Shown here: positions 41,376 to 50,310 of the stretch, in pieces
How the letters are laid out: every line of letters begins with the position of its first letter
Numbering within the stretch: position 1 is the first letter of the stretch
Assembly (NCBI RefSeq): GCF_036173125.1
Contig: NZ_CP108054.1
Location: forward strand, 9,369,501 to 9,433,500
DNA: 64,000 nucleotides
Reading direction: 5' to 3'
From: Streptomyces sp. NBC_00286
GTDB taxonomy: Bacteria; Actinomycetota; Actinomycetes; Streptomycetales; Streptomycetaceae
Notes under the pieces: generated by a model
Told to the model about the DNA's origin: nothing
Database searches by the model: none
What the model saw: the letters and a program-made list of their open reading frames with translations, nothing else
Made by a program: the position numbers and the translations under genes

Positions 41376-42208
41376 TCGGCAAGGAGTCCACGGCCGGCCG
41401 GGCCACCAAGTTCACCGTCCTGGGGCTGTGGCTGGTCTTCACCGTCTTCCCGCTCTACTGGATCACCATCACGTCGCTGAAGGCACCCGGCGACATCTTC
41501 ACCTTCCCGATCGCCTACTGGCCCGAGCGCTTCTCGCTGGAGAACTACAGCGGGCTGTTCGGCAAGGCCGACTTCGGCGTCTACCTCACCAACAGCCTCA
41601 TCGTGGCGACCGTCGCGGGCGCGGTCGCCACGGCGATCTCGATGCTGTCGGCGTACGTACTGGCCCGCTTCGAGTTCCGTACCAAGTCCGCCCTGCTGAT
41701 GGCCGCCCTGGTCACCCAGATGATCCCGACCTTCATCGCGCTGGGACCGCTGTACCTGCTGATGACCGATCTCAAGCTGGTCGACAACCGGCTCGGGCTG
41801 ATCCTCGTCTACATCGCCGTCTGCATCCCGTTCTGCACGGTGATGCTCCGCGGCTTCTTCGAGAACATCCCCGACGCGCTGGAGGAGGCCGCCATGATCG
41901 ACGGCCTGTCCCGGTTCGGGGCGCTGTTCCGGGTGCTGCTGCCGGTGATGCGTCCCGGGATCGTGGCCGCGTTCATCTTCAACTTCGTCAACTGCTGGAA
42001 CGAACTCTTCCTGTCCGTGACGCTGATGAACAGCGACACCAACAAGACCGTCCCCACGGCCCTGAACGGATTCATCTCCAGCTTCAACATCGACTGGGGC
42101 TCCATGTCCGCGGCGGCGGTCCTCACCATCCTGCCCACGATGCTGCTGTTCGCCTTCGCCAGCCGCCACATCGTCCAAGGGCTCACGTCCGGCGCGGTGA
42201 AGGGCTGA
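41372..42208 (+). CDS. ABC sugar transporter permease (MalG/UgpE type)
   Basis: 278 residues from a GTG in the GTGA overlap. Six helices; LGLWLVFTVFPLYWITITSL at the start, ENYSGLFGKADFGVYLTNSL, the EAA loop ALEEAAMIDGLSRFGALFRV and the end RHIVQGLTSGAVKG typical of CUT1 permeases. It completes the importer; no ATPase gene follows. Downstream, before the convergent TetR gene, is a trace of a lost gene (42228-42257). Confidence 0.94.
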   Translation: MIGKESTAGRATKFTVLGLWLVFTVFPLYWITITSLKAPGDIFTFPIAYWPERFSLENYSGLFGKADFGVYLTNSLIVATVAGAVATAISMLSAYVLARFEFRTKSALLMAALVTQMIPTFIALGPLYLLMTDLKLVDNRLGLILVYIAVCIPFCTVMLRGFFENIPDALEEAAMIDGLSRFGALFRVLLPVMRPGIVAAFIFNFVNCWNELFLSVTLMNSDTNKTVPTALNGFISSFNIDWGSMSAAAVLTILPTMLLFAFASRHIVQGLTSGAVKG

Positions 42209-42333
42209 GAGAGGCGGCGCGCAGCCGGTGGTCGGCTGCAACAACTGGTACTACGCCTTATCAGGGGAGGATCAGGGGTGCCCGCTCCCCGACCGGCTCC
42301 GCGGCTCTACCAGCCAGGGGCGGAGCCTGGCGT

Positions 42334-42945
42334 TCAGGTCGTCGCGGGTGCCTCGTCCCGGACGAGACCGGCGACGTGGTCGGTGATCGTGTCGAGAATG
42401 TCCGCCCAGGCCGCGTCATCGCCGAGGACGAGGAAGTTCAGAGTCAGGCCGTCGGTCATGGCGGCCAGATAGCGGGCCAACACGGGGACGGGTACGCGGA
42501 GTTCGAAGTTCATGCTGTGCCGGAGCTGTTCGATGAGTTCGGCGTAGGTGTCGGAGTACAGCTCGTACTGCCGTCGTGCCAGATGCTCGAACCCGGGTTG
42601 GCGCAGGGCGTACTGAGTCAGTTCATACGTGAGCATGTGCTCGCCCGGATTGGCGGACACATGGTCCCAGTAGGCCTGGAAGCCGGCCCCGATGGTCTCC
42701 CGCAGGGTGGCTTTCGGCCGGATCGCTTCCTTCACCACCGTGACGTAATGACCGGTGATCGTCTCGATGACGGACTCGATCAAGGCCTGCTTGGAGTCGA
42801 AGCAGTAGTGGAAGACGCTCAGTGACACGCCCGCCTCGGCGGCGATGGACCGGGTCGTCGTCCGGGGGACACCGTCTCGGGTCATCGCACGGATCGCCGC
42901 CTCGGTGAGCTGTCGGCGCCGCTCGGCCGACGGCATCCGTGCCAT
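42334..42945 (-). CDS. TetR-family regulator (BetI-like)
   Basis: 203 residues. DNA-binding part: RRRQLTEAAIRAMTRDGVPR, TTTRSIAAEAGVSLSVFHYC, FDSKQALIESVIETI. The C-terminal domain (GFQAYWDHVSANPGEHMLTY, RRQYELYSDTYAELIEQLR) is of the BetI/TetR_C_6 kind. It lies 135 bp downstream of the secreted M19-like gene on the same strand; it may regulate that gene or the convergent importer, but no operator is obvious. Confidence 0.9.
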   Translation of the reverse strand: MARMPSAERRRQLTEAAIRAMTRDGVPRTTTRSIAAEAGVSLSVFHYCFDSKQALIESVIETITGHYVTVVKEAIRPKATLRETIGAGFQAYWDHVSANPGEHMLTYELTQYALRQPGFEHLARRQYELYSDTYAELIEQLRHSMNFELRVPVPVLARYLAAMTDGLTLNFLVLGDDAAWADILDTITDHVAGLVRDEAPATT

Positions 42946-43080
42946 GTGGAATCCCTTTGCTCTCGTGTCTCGGCTCTTGTGTCTCGGCTCTTGTGTTCCG
43001 CCGGGGAAAGCGGCCCGCGGCCGGCCGGATCAGGCGAGCTGATCCGGCCGGCCGCGGCCCTGGACACCGACTCGGTGCCG

Positions 43081-45147
43081 TCACTTGCTGTAGACGCCGA
43101 CTTCGCGGAGGGAGTATCCCCATTCGGTGCCCCGCTCGAGCCCTTGGACGCGCACATAGCGGGCCGGCACGCCGCTGAACCGGGCCGTGTCCAGGCCGCC
43201 GTCGCCGGCGGTGGTGGACCATACGGACTGCCAGTTCGTGCCGTCGGTGGAGAGCTGGATGCGGTACGCCTTCCCGTAGGCACGCTCCCAGTCGAGGGTG
43301 ACGCGCTTGACGAGGGTCGCGGACCCGAGGTCGAGCCGGAGCCACTGGTCGCCGCTCCAGTCGCTCGCCCAGCGGGTGTTCGGCTTGCCGTCCACGGCCC
43401 TGGAGGGTGCGTAACTCGTGAACGGGTTCGACTCCGAGGAACTGGCCGAGGCGGTCGAGCCCGAGGCGAGATTGACCCCGGCCTTGTGGTCCTCGGACGC
43501 TCCCCAGGTGCCGAGATAGGACTCGGCGCCCCGCAGGAGGTCGTCCACGACGTCCTGGCCGCCGACCTTCCGGATGTCCTCGATCCAGTCCGGGATCATG
43601 CCGGCGTGGGCGCCGCCGTCGGTGTTGTAGTCCCAAGTGCGTTCGCCGGTGGTCTGTTTGGCGATGACGGAGCCGCCGTCGACGCTCTTGAAGGGGTACG
43701 TGACCGGGTTCGAGGTGTCCGCGCCGCGCGGGGCGGGATGGTCTCCGATGCCGTTGAAGTCGGTGCCGTAGCCGTAGCCCACGCCGTACTTCTCGCGCAG
43801 CGCGTCCGTGCGCTTCGCCTCCGCGCTGAACTCCTCGGAGCCGTGCATGTACTGGGCGACGAAGCCGCCGAGGGAGTAGACCCGCTCGGTCCAGTTGAGG
43901 TCCATCCAGCTGTGCGAGGACAGGACACCCGGGTACTGCTCGGCCTCGAAGATGTCGAGCACCCGGCCGGTGGCCTTGACGCTCATGTGGTCGATCTCGA
44001 GCATCATCTTGCGTTTCATCATGCCGCGCACGGCGTACTCGCCGAGACCGGTGAGACCGCGGACGTTGCACTGTGCGTCCTCGTCGTACTCCGGGACCTC
44101 CACGCCGTCCGGGAGGTCCTCCTCGGCGTCGGACGCCTCGGGCTCCCCGATGGGGTTGTCCTTCTGCGGGCCGGTGCACTTCTCCGTCTGCCAGAAGGTG
44201 CCCGTCGACAGGAACTGGCCGACGTTGATGGCCGTACCGAGCCCGTGCTCGTCGAAGCGGACCCCGCACAGCGCGTTGTCGAACTTGTGGCACAGGAACA
44301 TGCTGCGCACGCCCAGGTCGTACAGCTCGTCGAGGCCCTTGTCGATGTCCTCCTTGTCGCACTGCGCGATGTCGAGGACCTGCTTGCAGCCGAACGGCTC
44401 GGAGGTCTCGACGCCCAGGATGACGGCGAGCTTGCCCTGCTCGATGACCTCGCGGGCTTGCGCGCTGTCGGTGACGATCCGGAACCAGCCCTTGCCGGTG
44501 CCGCCGTACATCTTGTCGATGTGGTCCTGCATGTCGTACGTCAGCTTCGCCTGGAGCCGGATCGAGGTCATCTCGTCGCAACTGCGGTCCTTGAAGGGGT
44601 AGACCGAGCAGATCATGCCGTTGGTGACGAGGTCGTTGACGAGGACCCGCTGACCGCCGCGCCAGGCGCGCTCGATCCAGGCGTAGTAGTTCGCCTGATG
44701 GGTCATTGAGTCGTACGCCGGCCAGTCCTTGAACGTCGGCCAGCCGACCGGGTCGTGCTTGCCGTCACCGCCGTGGGTGATGTAGTCGAAGATCGCGAGC
44801 GAGCCGTCGGGATAGTGCTCGGGACAGTCCTTGAGCGCGTCGGCGATCCCTTTCTCGGAGAAGGGCTTGCCGCAGATGAGCCGGCCGCCGAAGGCCTCGT
44901 TGGAGAACAGGTGGTTGTGCGCGTCGACGAGACCCCGTACCTCCCCCTGGGAGTCGGTTCCCTTGAAGGGCTCGCCCGTGACATTGATCTGGGAGTCCGG
45001 CGCGGGCCGCGCGACCGGGTTCCACCAGTCCGTCTCGGCCGCGGAACTGGACGTGGGGCCGAGCGTCATGGTCATCACGATGAAGAGCAGCGAGAGAAGC
45101 GTGATGGGGGTACGCCTGCGGTGTGGCTGTCGAGTCATGGTCATCAC
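43081..45147 (-). CDS. Secreted M19-dipeptidase-like metal hydrolase with C-terminal discoidin (F5/8 type C) domain
   Basis: 688 residues from GTG 45147 or the adjacent ATG 45144. Signal peptide: ITLLSLLFIVMTMTLGPTSS, cut near SSAAETDWW. The catalytic region (~70-550) has metal-ligand motifs of M19/amidohydrolases: VDAHNHLFS, AVILGVETSEPFGC, MLEIDHMSVKATGR, GVLSSHSWMDLN and GYGTDFNGIGDHPAPRG. The first motif is HxH, not the HxD usual in renal dipeptidase. Residues ~560-688 form a discoidin-like carbohydrate-binding domain (SYAPSRAVDGKPNTRWASDW, YVRVQGLERGTEWGYSLREV). It should act outside the cell on a D-amino-acid-containing or cyclic amide substrate; exact activity unknown. Confidence 0.85.
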   Translation of the reverse strand: MMTMTRQPHRRRTPITLLSLLFIVMTMTLGPTSSSAAETDWWNPVARPAPDSQINVTGEPFKGTDSQGEVRGLVDAHNHLFSNEAFGGRLICGKPFSEKGIADALKDCPEHYPDGSLAIFDYITHGGDGKHDPVGWPTFKDWPAYDSMTHQANYYAWIERAWRGGQRVLVNDLVTNGMICSVYPFKDRSCDEMTSIRLQAKLTYDMQDHIDKMYGGTGKGWFRIVTDSAQAREVIEQGKLAVILGVETSEPFGCKQVLDIAQCDKEDIDKGLDELYDLGVRSMFLCHKFDNALCGVRFDEHGLGTAINVGQFLSTGTFWQTEKCTGPQKDNPIGEPEASDAEEDLPDGVEVPEYDEDAQCNVRGLTGLGEYAVRGMMKRKMMLEIDHMSVKATGRVLDIFEAEQYPGVLSSHSWMDLNWTERVYSLGGFVAQYMHGSEEFSAEAKRTDALREKYGVGYGYGTDFNGIGDHPAPRGADTSNPVTYPFKSVDGGSVIAKQTTGERTWDYNTDGGAHAGMIPDWIEDIRKVGGQDVVDDLLRGAESYLGTWGASEDHKAGVNLASGSTASASSSESNPFTSYAPSRAVDGKPNTRWASDWSGDQWLRLDLGSATLVKRVTLDWERAYGKAYRIQLSTDGTNWQSVWSTTAGDGGLDTARFSGVPARYVRVQGLERGTEWGYSLREVGVYSK

Positions 45148-45510
45148 TCACGTCTCCGGTCGGCGGATGGCGCTGTCGATGAGCCAGACAGATGGTTATG
45201 GGCATGACTAGATCAATGCCTGGCTGTCATGACTCGTACAAGCGGATGCCATGAGAATCGCGACTGTGGTTAACCGAGTCAAGAGTCCGGGACAGATGAC
45301 CTGATGGCTCGTCGGTCGCCCTGAGCTTCCGGGCGCTGTTGCGTGACCGTCGAAGGACGCTGAACGGGCAGTCCTAGAGGGGGCGCGGGGCGGTGTCGAT
45401 ATGCGACTCCGTCGCGTGGGCGCGACAAGCCGCAGCGCACCCGCACTCGCACCCAAGAACCAACCAGTGACCCGTTGGGCGTTGGGCGTTGGGTCATCCG
45501 ACTCAGGCCA
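45148..45510. other. Intergenic region with dispersed element
   Basis: No gene seen in 363 bp. Near the M19-like start, GGCAT (45201-45205) and ATGCC (45216-45220) and the palindrome GTCATGAC (45227-45234) may be regulatory. About 45389-45455 is a copy of the dispersed element also found around the 32-bp array (TATGCGACTCCGTCGCGTGG, GCGCGACAAGCC). TGACCC (45468-45473) and GGGTCA (45491-45496) form an inverted repeat close to the ROK gene stop, a weak terminator candidate. Confidence 0.5.
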
Positions 45511-46848
45511 CTAGGGGGCTTCTGCCCCCGTCTCCAGGCCCGTGGGCCGGCCAAGTGCCCCCTGGGGCGGAAGGCTGGTGGGCCGGGTGCGGAGCACCTC
45601 TTCGACGGAGGAGAGGGCGAAGCGGACGGCGCCGGTGATCACGGCCTCGTCGCCCAGGGCGGACAACCGCCACTGCGGCAGGTCGACGAGGAGGCTGCCG
45701 GCCTCCTCCTCGGCGGCGTTCAGGAGGAGTTCAGCCGCCGGAAGCAGGCCGGGGTTGGGGAAGAGGCTGGTGCCGAGCACGACCAGCGCAGGGTCGAGGG
45801 CCAGCAGCACGGGGGCGATTCCGGCGGCCAGCCTTCGTCCGTACGACGTGATGGCCGCGACCGCTTTGGGATCCCCTGAAGCGGCACCGCGGACGATGTC
45901 GGTGCCGGTGCCACGCGCAGGATCCGGAGGATCCGAGGCGACGGCGTCCGGTACCAGGGGTTCGAGGCCGGGCTGCGACGAGGTGCTGCCGGGGAACCGG
46001 ATGAAGCCGATCTCACCGGCCGCACCGCGGTGTCCGCGCAGCAGGCGCCCCCCGGTGATGACACCCGCGCCGAGGCGTTCGCCGAGCAGGACGAAGACCA
46101 TCTCGTCGGCCGCGCCGCCGACCCCGCGCCACTGCTCGCCGAGCGCGGCGAGGTTGGCGTCGTTCTCTACGGCGACCGGGCAGCCGAGGGCGTCGCGGAG
46201 GGTGGTGACGATGTCCGCCTCGGCCCAGCCCTTGAGGTTGTCGGCCTGCCGGACACGGGTGTTGCTCCGGTCCACCAGGCCGGGGGTGCCCACCGTCGCG
46301 GCCCACACCCGCCCGGCGTCGGCTCCGGAGCGCTCGATCGTGCGCCGCACCACCCCGGTCACGGCGCGGGCGCGGGCCCGGCCACCCAAGTCGGCGCGCA
46401 CCGCCTTGCGTTCGACGGCCACCGGTTGGCCGTCGAGGTCGGCCAGACAGGCGCTCACCGAGCGGGCCCGTACATCCACGCCGATGACATAGCCCGCGTG
46501 CGGGCAGAAGCGGAACCGGCGGGCCGGGCGGCCCGGCGAACGCTGGCCACGGGCGGAGACGGCCGGGGCGACCTCGATGAGGCCGCGGTCCATGAGTTCC
46601 TCGACGATCGCCTCAACTGTGGGACGGGAGAGCTTGGTTGCCTCGGCCAGCGTGGAGAGCCGGGGGTGCGGATCGGTCGAGCGTACGGCGGCGAGAATGG
46701 CCGCGGCGTTCGTGGCACGCAGGTCCGCGACGCCCACCACCGCGGGCAGTTCGCGCCCGGGGGAGTACGGCTCGGGCTGTCCGCCGAGCGGCCACGGCGC
46801 CTGCGCGGCGGGTGCCCGGGACGGGGAGCGGTCCCTGGACGTGGCCAA
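45511..46848 (-). CDS. ROK-family transcriptional regulator (NagC/XylR type)
   Basis: 445 residues from a TTG (46848) that has AGGAGG seven bases upstream; no better start is nearby. N-terminal winged helix: ATNAAAILAAVRSTDPHPRL, TLAEATKLSRPTVEAIVEEL. The ROK sugar-binding domain follows with VIGVDVRARSVSACLADLDG, VAVENDANLAALGEQWRGVG and RGHRGAAGEIGFIRF. The usual zinc-binding CxCGxxGC is absent: the region after GEIGF reads straight to PGSTSSQPGLEPLV. It is divergent from the sugar-importer/dehydrogenase operon and likely represses it until a sugar binds. Confidence 0.92.
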   Translation of the reverse strand: MATSRDRSPSRAPAAQAPWPLGGQPEPYSPGRELPAVVGVADLRATNAAAILAAVRSTDPHPRLSTLAEATKLSRPTVEAIVEELMDRGLIEVAPAVSARGQRSPGRPARRFRFCPHAGYVIGVDVRARSVSACLADLDGQPVAVERKAVRADLGGRARARAVTGVVRRTIERSGADAGRVWAATVGTPGLVDRSNTRVRQADNLKGWAEADIVTTLRDALGCPVAVENDANLAALGEQWRGVGGAADEMVFVLLGERLGAGVITGGRLLRGHRGAAGEIGFIRFPGSTSSQPGLEPLVPDAVASDPPDPARGTGTDIVRGAASGDPKAVAAITSYGRRLAAGIAPVLLALDPALVVLGTSLFPNPGLLPAAELLLNAAEEEAGSLLVDLPQWRLSALGDEAVITGAVRFALSSVEEVLRTRPTSLPPQGALGRPTGLETGAEAP

Positions 46849-46936
46849 TGATCAACCTCCTGTGGAGCGGCCCAACAGCGGTACAGCCGGGGACCGGTGC
46901 GGACCGCCCCGACGATAACAATCCAGCCATGACTCC

Positions 46937-46981
46937 TTGACGCCTGCCAGACTCGCTCCGATTATAAAACGCAACTGCGTT
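46937..46981 (+). promoter_or_regulatory. Promoter with overlapping operator for the 47078 operon
   Basis: TTGACG (46937-46942), 17 bases, then GATTAT/TTATAA around 46960-46967 forms a promoter; the palindrome AACGCA-AC-TGCGTT (46968-46981) lies immediately after the -10 region. A repressor such as the divergent ROK protein bound there would block transcription of the importer operon. Confidence 0.6.
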
Positions 46982-47077
46982 ATCGAACCAGTCGAACTCC
47001 ACGGCGACTCGACGGCGTCTTCTCACCCTCCTCCGCCGCCTCCGCCGCGCCGCGTCCCGTCACGCCCAGGAGACCCC

Positions 47078-48427
47078 ATGAGCCCCAGCCCGTCGTCCCC
47101 GTCGTCCCTGTCCAGACGTACGTTCCTCACAGTCACCGGCGCGGTCGGCGCCGCGGCGCTCACCGCGTGCAGCGAACTGACCCCAGGCGCATCGTCGTCC
47201 GACAAGAGCAGTACCGGCCCCGTCTCCACGGCGATCCCGGCCGACGAGAAGATCACGCTGGTGGTCGCCGACGCCGACGACACCACCATGACCCCGGGGC
47301 TGATCGCGGCCTTCCGCAAGAAGCACCCGAACATCACCGTCAAGCGCAACTACACCGGCTGGGACGACTACCTCAAGAGCATCAACACCACCATGTCGGC
47401 CGACAGCGCCCCCGACATCGCCCAGTTCACCTCCGGCATGCAGAACCTCGTCCCGGGGCGGCTGTTGCTCAAGGTCGGCGAGTACGGCAAGGCGTACGGC
47501 TGGGCCAAGAAGTTCCCCGGCCTGGACCAGATCACCCTCACCCCGGACGGCAAGACCGTCGGTACCGGCCATCTGTACGGGGTGGGCGCGGGCCTGTCGT
47601 TCGAAGGCGTCTACTACAACAAGTCCAAGGCGCAGAAGCTCGGCCTGACCGTCCCTCCGGCCACCCTGGAAGAGCTGGAGGCCCTCTTCGCCAAGGCCAA
47701 GGCGGCCGGTGAGACCGCACTCGTCGCCGGCAACCTCGACGGCGGCCTCAACCACGCCTTCAACGTGCTGCTCTCGGCCCATCTGACGCCGAAGGACCGC
47801 GAGGCGTGGGCCTACGGCCACCAGAGCGCCACCATCGTGCTGCCGGAGGCCGAGAAGGCGGCCGAGACGCTCAAGCGGTGGGTGGACGAGGGGTATGTCA
47901 CCCCCAAGGTCAACGGCGTCAGCGACAACGACGCCACCGCCGCGTTCGCCAAGGGCGACGGCGTCTTCCGCATCAGCGGCAACTGGGCCGCGGCGGCGGT
48001 CGCCGAGGGCCTGGGCGAAGGGGCCGGCTACTTCAACATGCCGCCCGTCACCTCCGGCGGGAAGGTACGCACCACCGGCGCCGGGGTGTACTACTGCGTG
48101 TCCAGCAAGTCGAAGAACGCTGCCGCGGCCGCCGCCTTCCTCGACTTCACCGCCGGCGCGGAGGCCGCGGCCATCACCGCCAAGGCGGGCTTCATGGCTC
48201 CCGACGCGGGCGCCATGCCGAGCCAGAGCGGACTGCTGGGCGATGTCCAGAAGGGCTGGCAGGCGGTCGTCAAGGACGCCGGTCTGCAGCCGTTCATCCA
48301 GAACTCCTCCAGCCCGACGATGGCCGACACCCTCACCACCCAGCTGCAGTTGCTCGCCGGAGGCAAGACCACCACCGAGAAGTTCCTCGCCGGTCTCCAG
48401 ACGGACTTCGAGAACTACCACAAATGA
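47078..48427 (+). CDS. ABC sugar transporter substrate-binding lipoprotein (family 1), Tat-exported
   Basis: 449 residues from ATG 47078 (CAGGAGACCCC upstream). N-terminus has a twin-arginine motif (SRRTFLTVTGAVG) and lipobox ALTACSE. Mature features: KITLVVADADDTTMTPGLIA, RKKHPNITVKRNYTGWDDYL, DIAQFTSGMQNLVPGRLLLK, FEGVYYNKSKAQKLGL. It is the receptor of a CUT1 carbohydrate importer. Two Gfo/Idh/MocA dehydrogenases in the same operon suggest a polyol or sugar that is oxidised after import. Confidence 0.93.
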   Translation: MSPSPSSPSSLSRRTFLTVTGAVGAAALTACSELTPGASSSDKSSTGPVSTAIPADEKITLVVADADDTTMTPGLIAAFRKKHPNITVKRNYTGWDDYLKSINTTMSADSAPDIAQFTSGMQNLVPGRLLLKVGEYGKAYGWAKKFPGLDQITLTPDGKTVGTGHLYGVGAGLSFEGVYYNKSKAQKLGLTVPPATLEELEALFAKAKAAGETALVAGNLDGGLNHAFNVLLSAHLTPKDREAWAYGHQSATIVLPEAEKAAETLKRWVDEGYVTPKVNGVSDNDATAAFAKGDGVFRISGNWAAAAVAEGLGEGAGYFNMPPVTSGGKVRTTGAGVYYCVSSKSKNAAAAAAFLDFTAGAEAAAITAKAGFMAPDAGAMPSQSGLLGDVQKGWQAVVKDAGLQPFIQNSSSPTMADTLTTQLQLLAGGKTTTEKFLAGLQTDFENYHK

Positions 48428-49404
48428 CCACGGCCGACCGACTGACCGATCCCGCCCCTGCTGCCGGCGCCCAGAGCCCGGTGCAGCTCGCGGCCGACAG
48501 CAGCGTGCGCAAGCAGCCCCGCCCGGCGCGGTCCGGCCGCCGCCGACGCCGGGCCGTGGCCTTGCTGTACCTGCTGCCGGCCCTGCTGCCCTACACGCTC
48601 TTCGCCGTACTACCGCTGCTGCACACCGCGTACCTCTCACTGTTCGACTGGGACGGGGTGACCCTCCCGTCCTTCGTCGGCCTCGACAACTACGGCCGTA
48701 TCGCCACCGACCCACAACTGCGCGCCGCCGCCTGGCATGCCGGTGCGCTGATCCTGTTCTTCTCCGTCCTGCCCATCTGCCTGGGGCTGGTCTCGGCGGC
48801 GATCGTGTCCCGGCGTGCCGGGCGCCGGGGCACCACTCTGGTCCGCACGGTGCTGTTCCTGCCCCAGGTCATCCCGCTGGTCGCGGTCGGCATCCTCTGG
48901 CGCTGGGTGTACGCCGAGGACGGCACCCTCAACCAGGCGCTGCGGGCGATCGGCCTGGGCGGCCTCACCGACGCCTGGCTGGGCAGCTTCACCTGGGCCC
49001 TGCCGGCCGTCGGACTGATCGGCAGCTGGGTCGTCTCGGGCCTGTGCATGGTGCTGTTCCTGTCCGGGACCCAGCGCATCGACCCGGAGATCTACGAGGC
49101 GGCACGGATGGACGGGGCGGGCCCCGTCCGCGAGTTCACGGCGATCACCGTTCCGCTGCTGCGGCCGGAGTTCGCGGTGGCACTGTCCATCACCGTGATC
49201 GCCGCACTGTCCAGCTTCGACCTCATCTACATCACGACCGGGGGAGGCCCGGGCAACAGCACCGTCGTCCCCGGAATCCTCATCTACCGCCTGGCCTTCG
49301 GGGGCGGCGCCGTCGGTGTCGCCAGCGCGCTGGCGATCGTGCTGACGGTGGTCATCTCCCTCGCCGTCCTGGTGATCAACCGGCTGTCCAGGGAGGCGCC
49401 GTGA
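48424..49404 (+). CDS. ABC sugar transporter permease (MalF/UgpA type)
   Basis: 326 residues, ATGA overlap with the receptor. A disordered, arginine-rich N-terminal tail of ~45 residues precedes helices ALLYLLPALLPYTLFAVLPL and further segments; FLPQVIPLVAVGILWRWVYA, EAA loop PEIYEAARMDGAGPVREFTA and YITTGGGPGNSTVVPGILIY are typical. Its stop overlaps the next permease start (GTGA). Confidence 0.94.
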   Translation: MTTADRLTDPAPAAGAQSPVQLAADSSVRKQPRPARSGRRRRRAVALLYLLPALLPYTLFAVLPLLHTAYLSLFDWDGVTLPSFVGLDNYGRIATDPQLRAAAWHAGALILFFSVLPICLGLVSAAIVSRRAGRRGTTLVRTVLFLPQVIPLVAVGILWRWVYAEDGTLNQALRAIGLGGLTDAWLGSFTWALPAVGLIGSWVVSGLCMVLFLSGTQRIDPEIYEAARMDGAGPVREFTAITVPLLRPEFAVALSITVIAALSSFDLIYITTGGGPGNSTVVPGILIYRLAFGGGAVGVASALAIVLTVVISLAVLVINRLSREAP

Positions 49405-50261
49405 CCTCACCGACCTCGACGATCTCACCGACCTCCACGACTAGAGCGGTCACCGGGCGGCTGGCGGCTCCCGTCGTGCTCGCGTTGTTCATGGCCGCCG
49501 TGCTGGTGCCGTTCGCCTCCCTGCTGCTGGCAGCACTCCAGCCGGCGGGCGCCCCGCTGACCGGCTTCGCCCTGCCGGACGGCCTGCACTTCGAGAACTT
49601 CTCCCGCGCCTGGTCCGCGGCCGGCTTCGGCACACTGCTGCGGTCGAGCGTGGTCATCGCGCTGTGCGTGGTGCCGGCCGCGGTGGTGTGCGCGACCCTC
49701 GCCGGGTACGCGCTCGCGACCCTGGACGTCCCCGGCCGGGGAAGGCTCTACGCGTATCTGCTGCTCGGCCTGTCCATCCCCACCGAGGGCACCATCATCC
49801 CGCTCTACTACGACCTGCGCGCCATCGGGCTGACCAACACCGTGCCGGGGCTGGCACTTGCGGAGATCGCCGCGTTCATGCCGTTCGGGGTCTTCTGGAT
49901 GCGCGCCCACTTCGCGACCATGCCACGCAGCCTGATGGAAGCCGCACGGCTGGACGGCGCCTCGTCGTGGGCGACGCTCTGGCGGATCCTGCTGCCCAAC
50001 TCCCGCCCGGCGATTACGACGTTGGGCGTTCTGTACTTCGTCTGGAGCTGGAACCAATTCCTGCTGCCGCTCATCCTGATCCAGGACCCGGCCCGCCGTA
50101 CCGCACCCGCCGGACTGGGCTTCTTCACCGGGCAGTTCGGCGTCGACGTGCCGCTGCTCGCCGCGGCCACCCTGATCGTGATCGCCCCGGTCGTGCTCGT
50201 CTACCTGTTCTTCCAGCGGCACTTCATCAGCGGCGTACTCAGCGGCGCCCTCAAGGGCTGA
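49401..50261 (+). CDS. ABC sugar transporter permease (MalG/UgpE type)
   Basis: 286 residues from GTG 49401 in a GTGA overlap. After a Thr/Ser-rich leader the helices begin at VVLALFMAAVLVPFASLLLA. EAA loop: PRSLMEAARLDGASSWATLW; end FQRHFISGVLSGALKG. It pairs with the preceding permease; the ATPase is not in the operon. Confidence 0.94.
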   Translation: MTSPTSTISPTSTTRAVTGRLAAPVVLALFMAAVLVPFASLLLAALQPAGAPLTGFALPDGLHFENFSRAWSAAGFGTLLRSSVVIALCVVPAAVVCATLAGYALATLDVPGRGRLYAYLLLGLSIPTEGTIIPLYYDLRAIGLTNTVPGLALAEIAAFMPFGVFWMRAHFATMPRSLMEAARLDGASSWATLWRILLPNSRPAITTLGVLYFVWSWNQFLLPLILIQDPARRTAPAGLGFFTGQFGVDVPLLAAATLIVIAPVVLVYLFFQRHFISGVLSGALKG

Positions 50262-50310
50262 ACACAGCTGACCACACAAGGCCTGAACCCACAGGAGGTC
50301 GGAGAACTCC

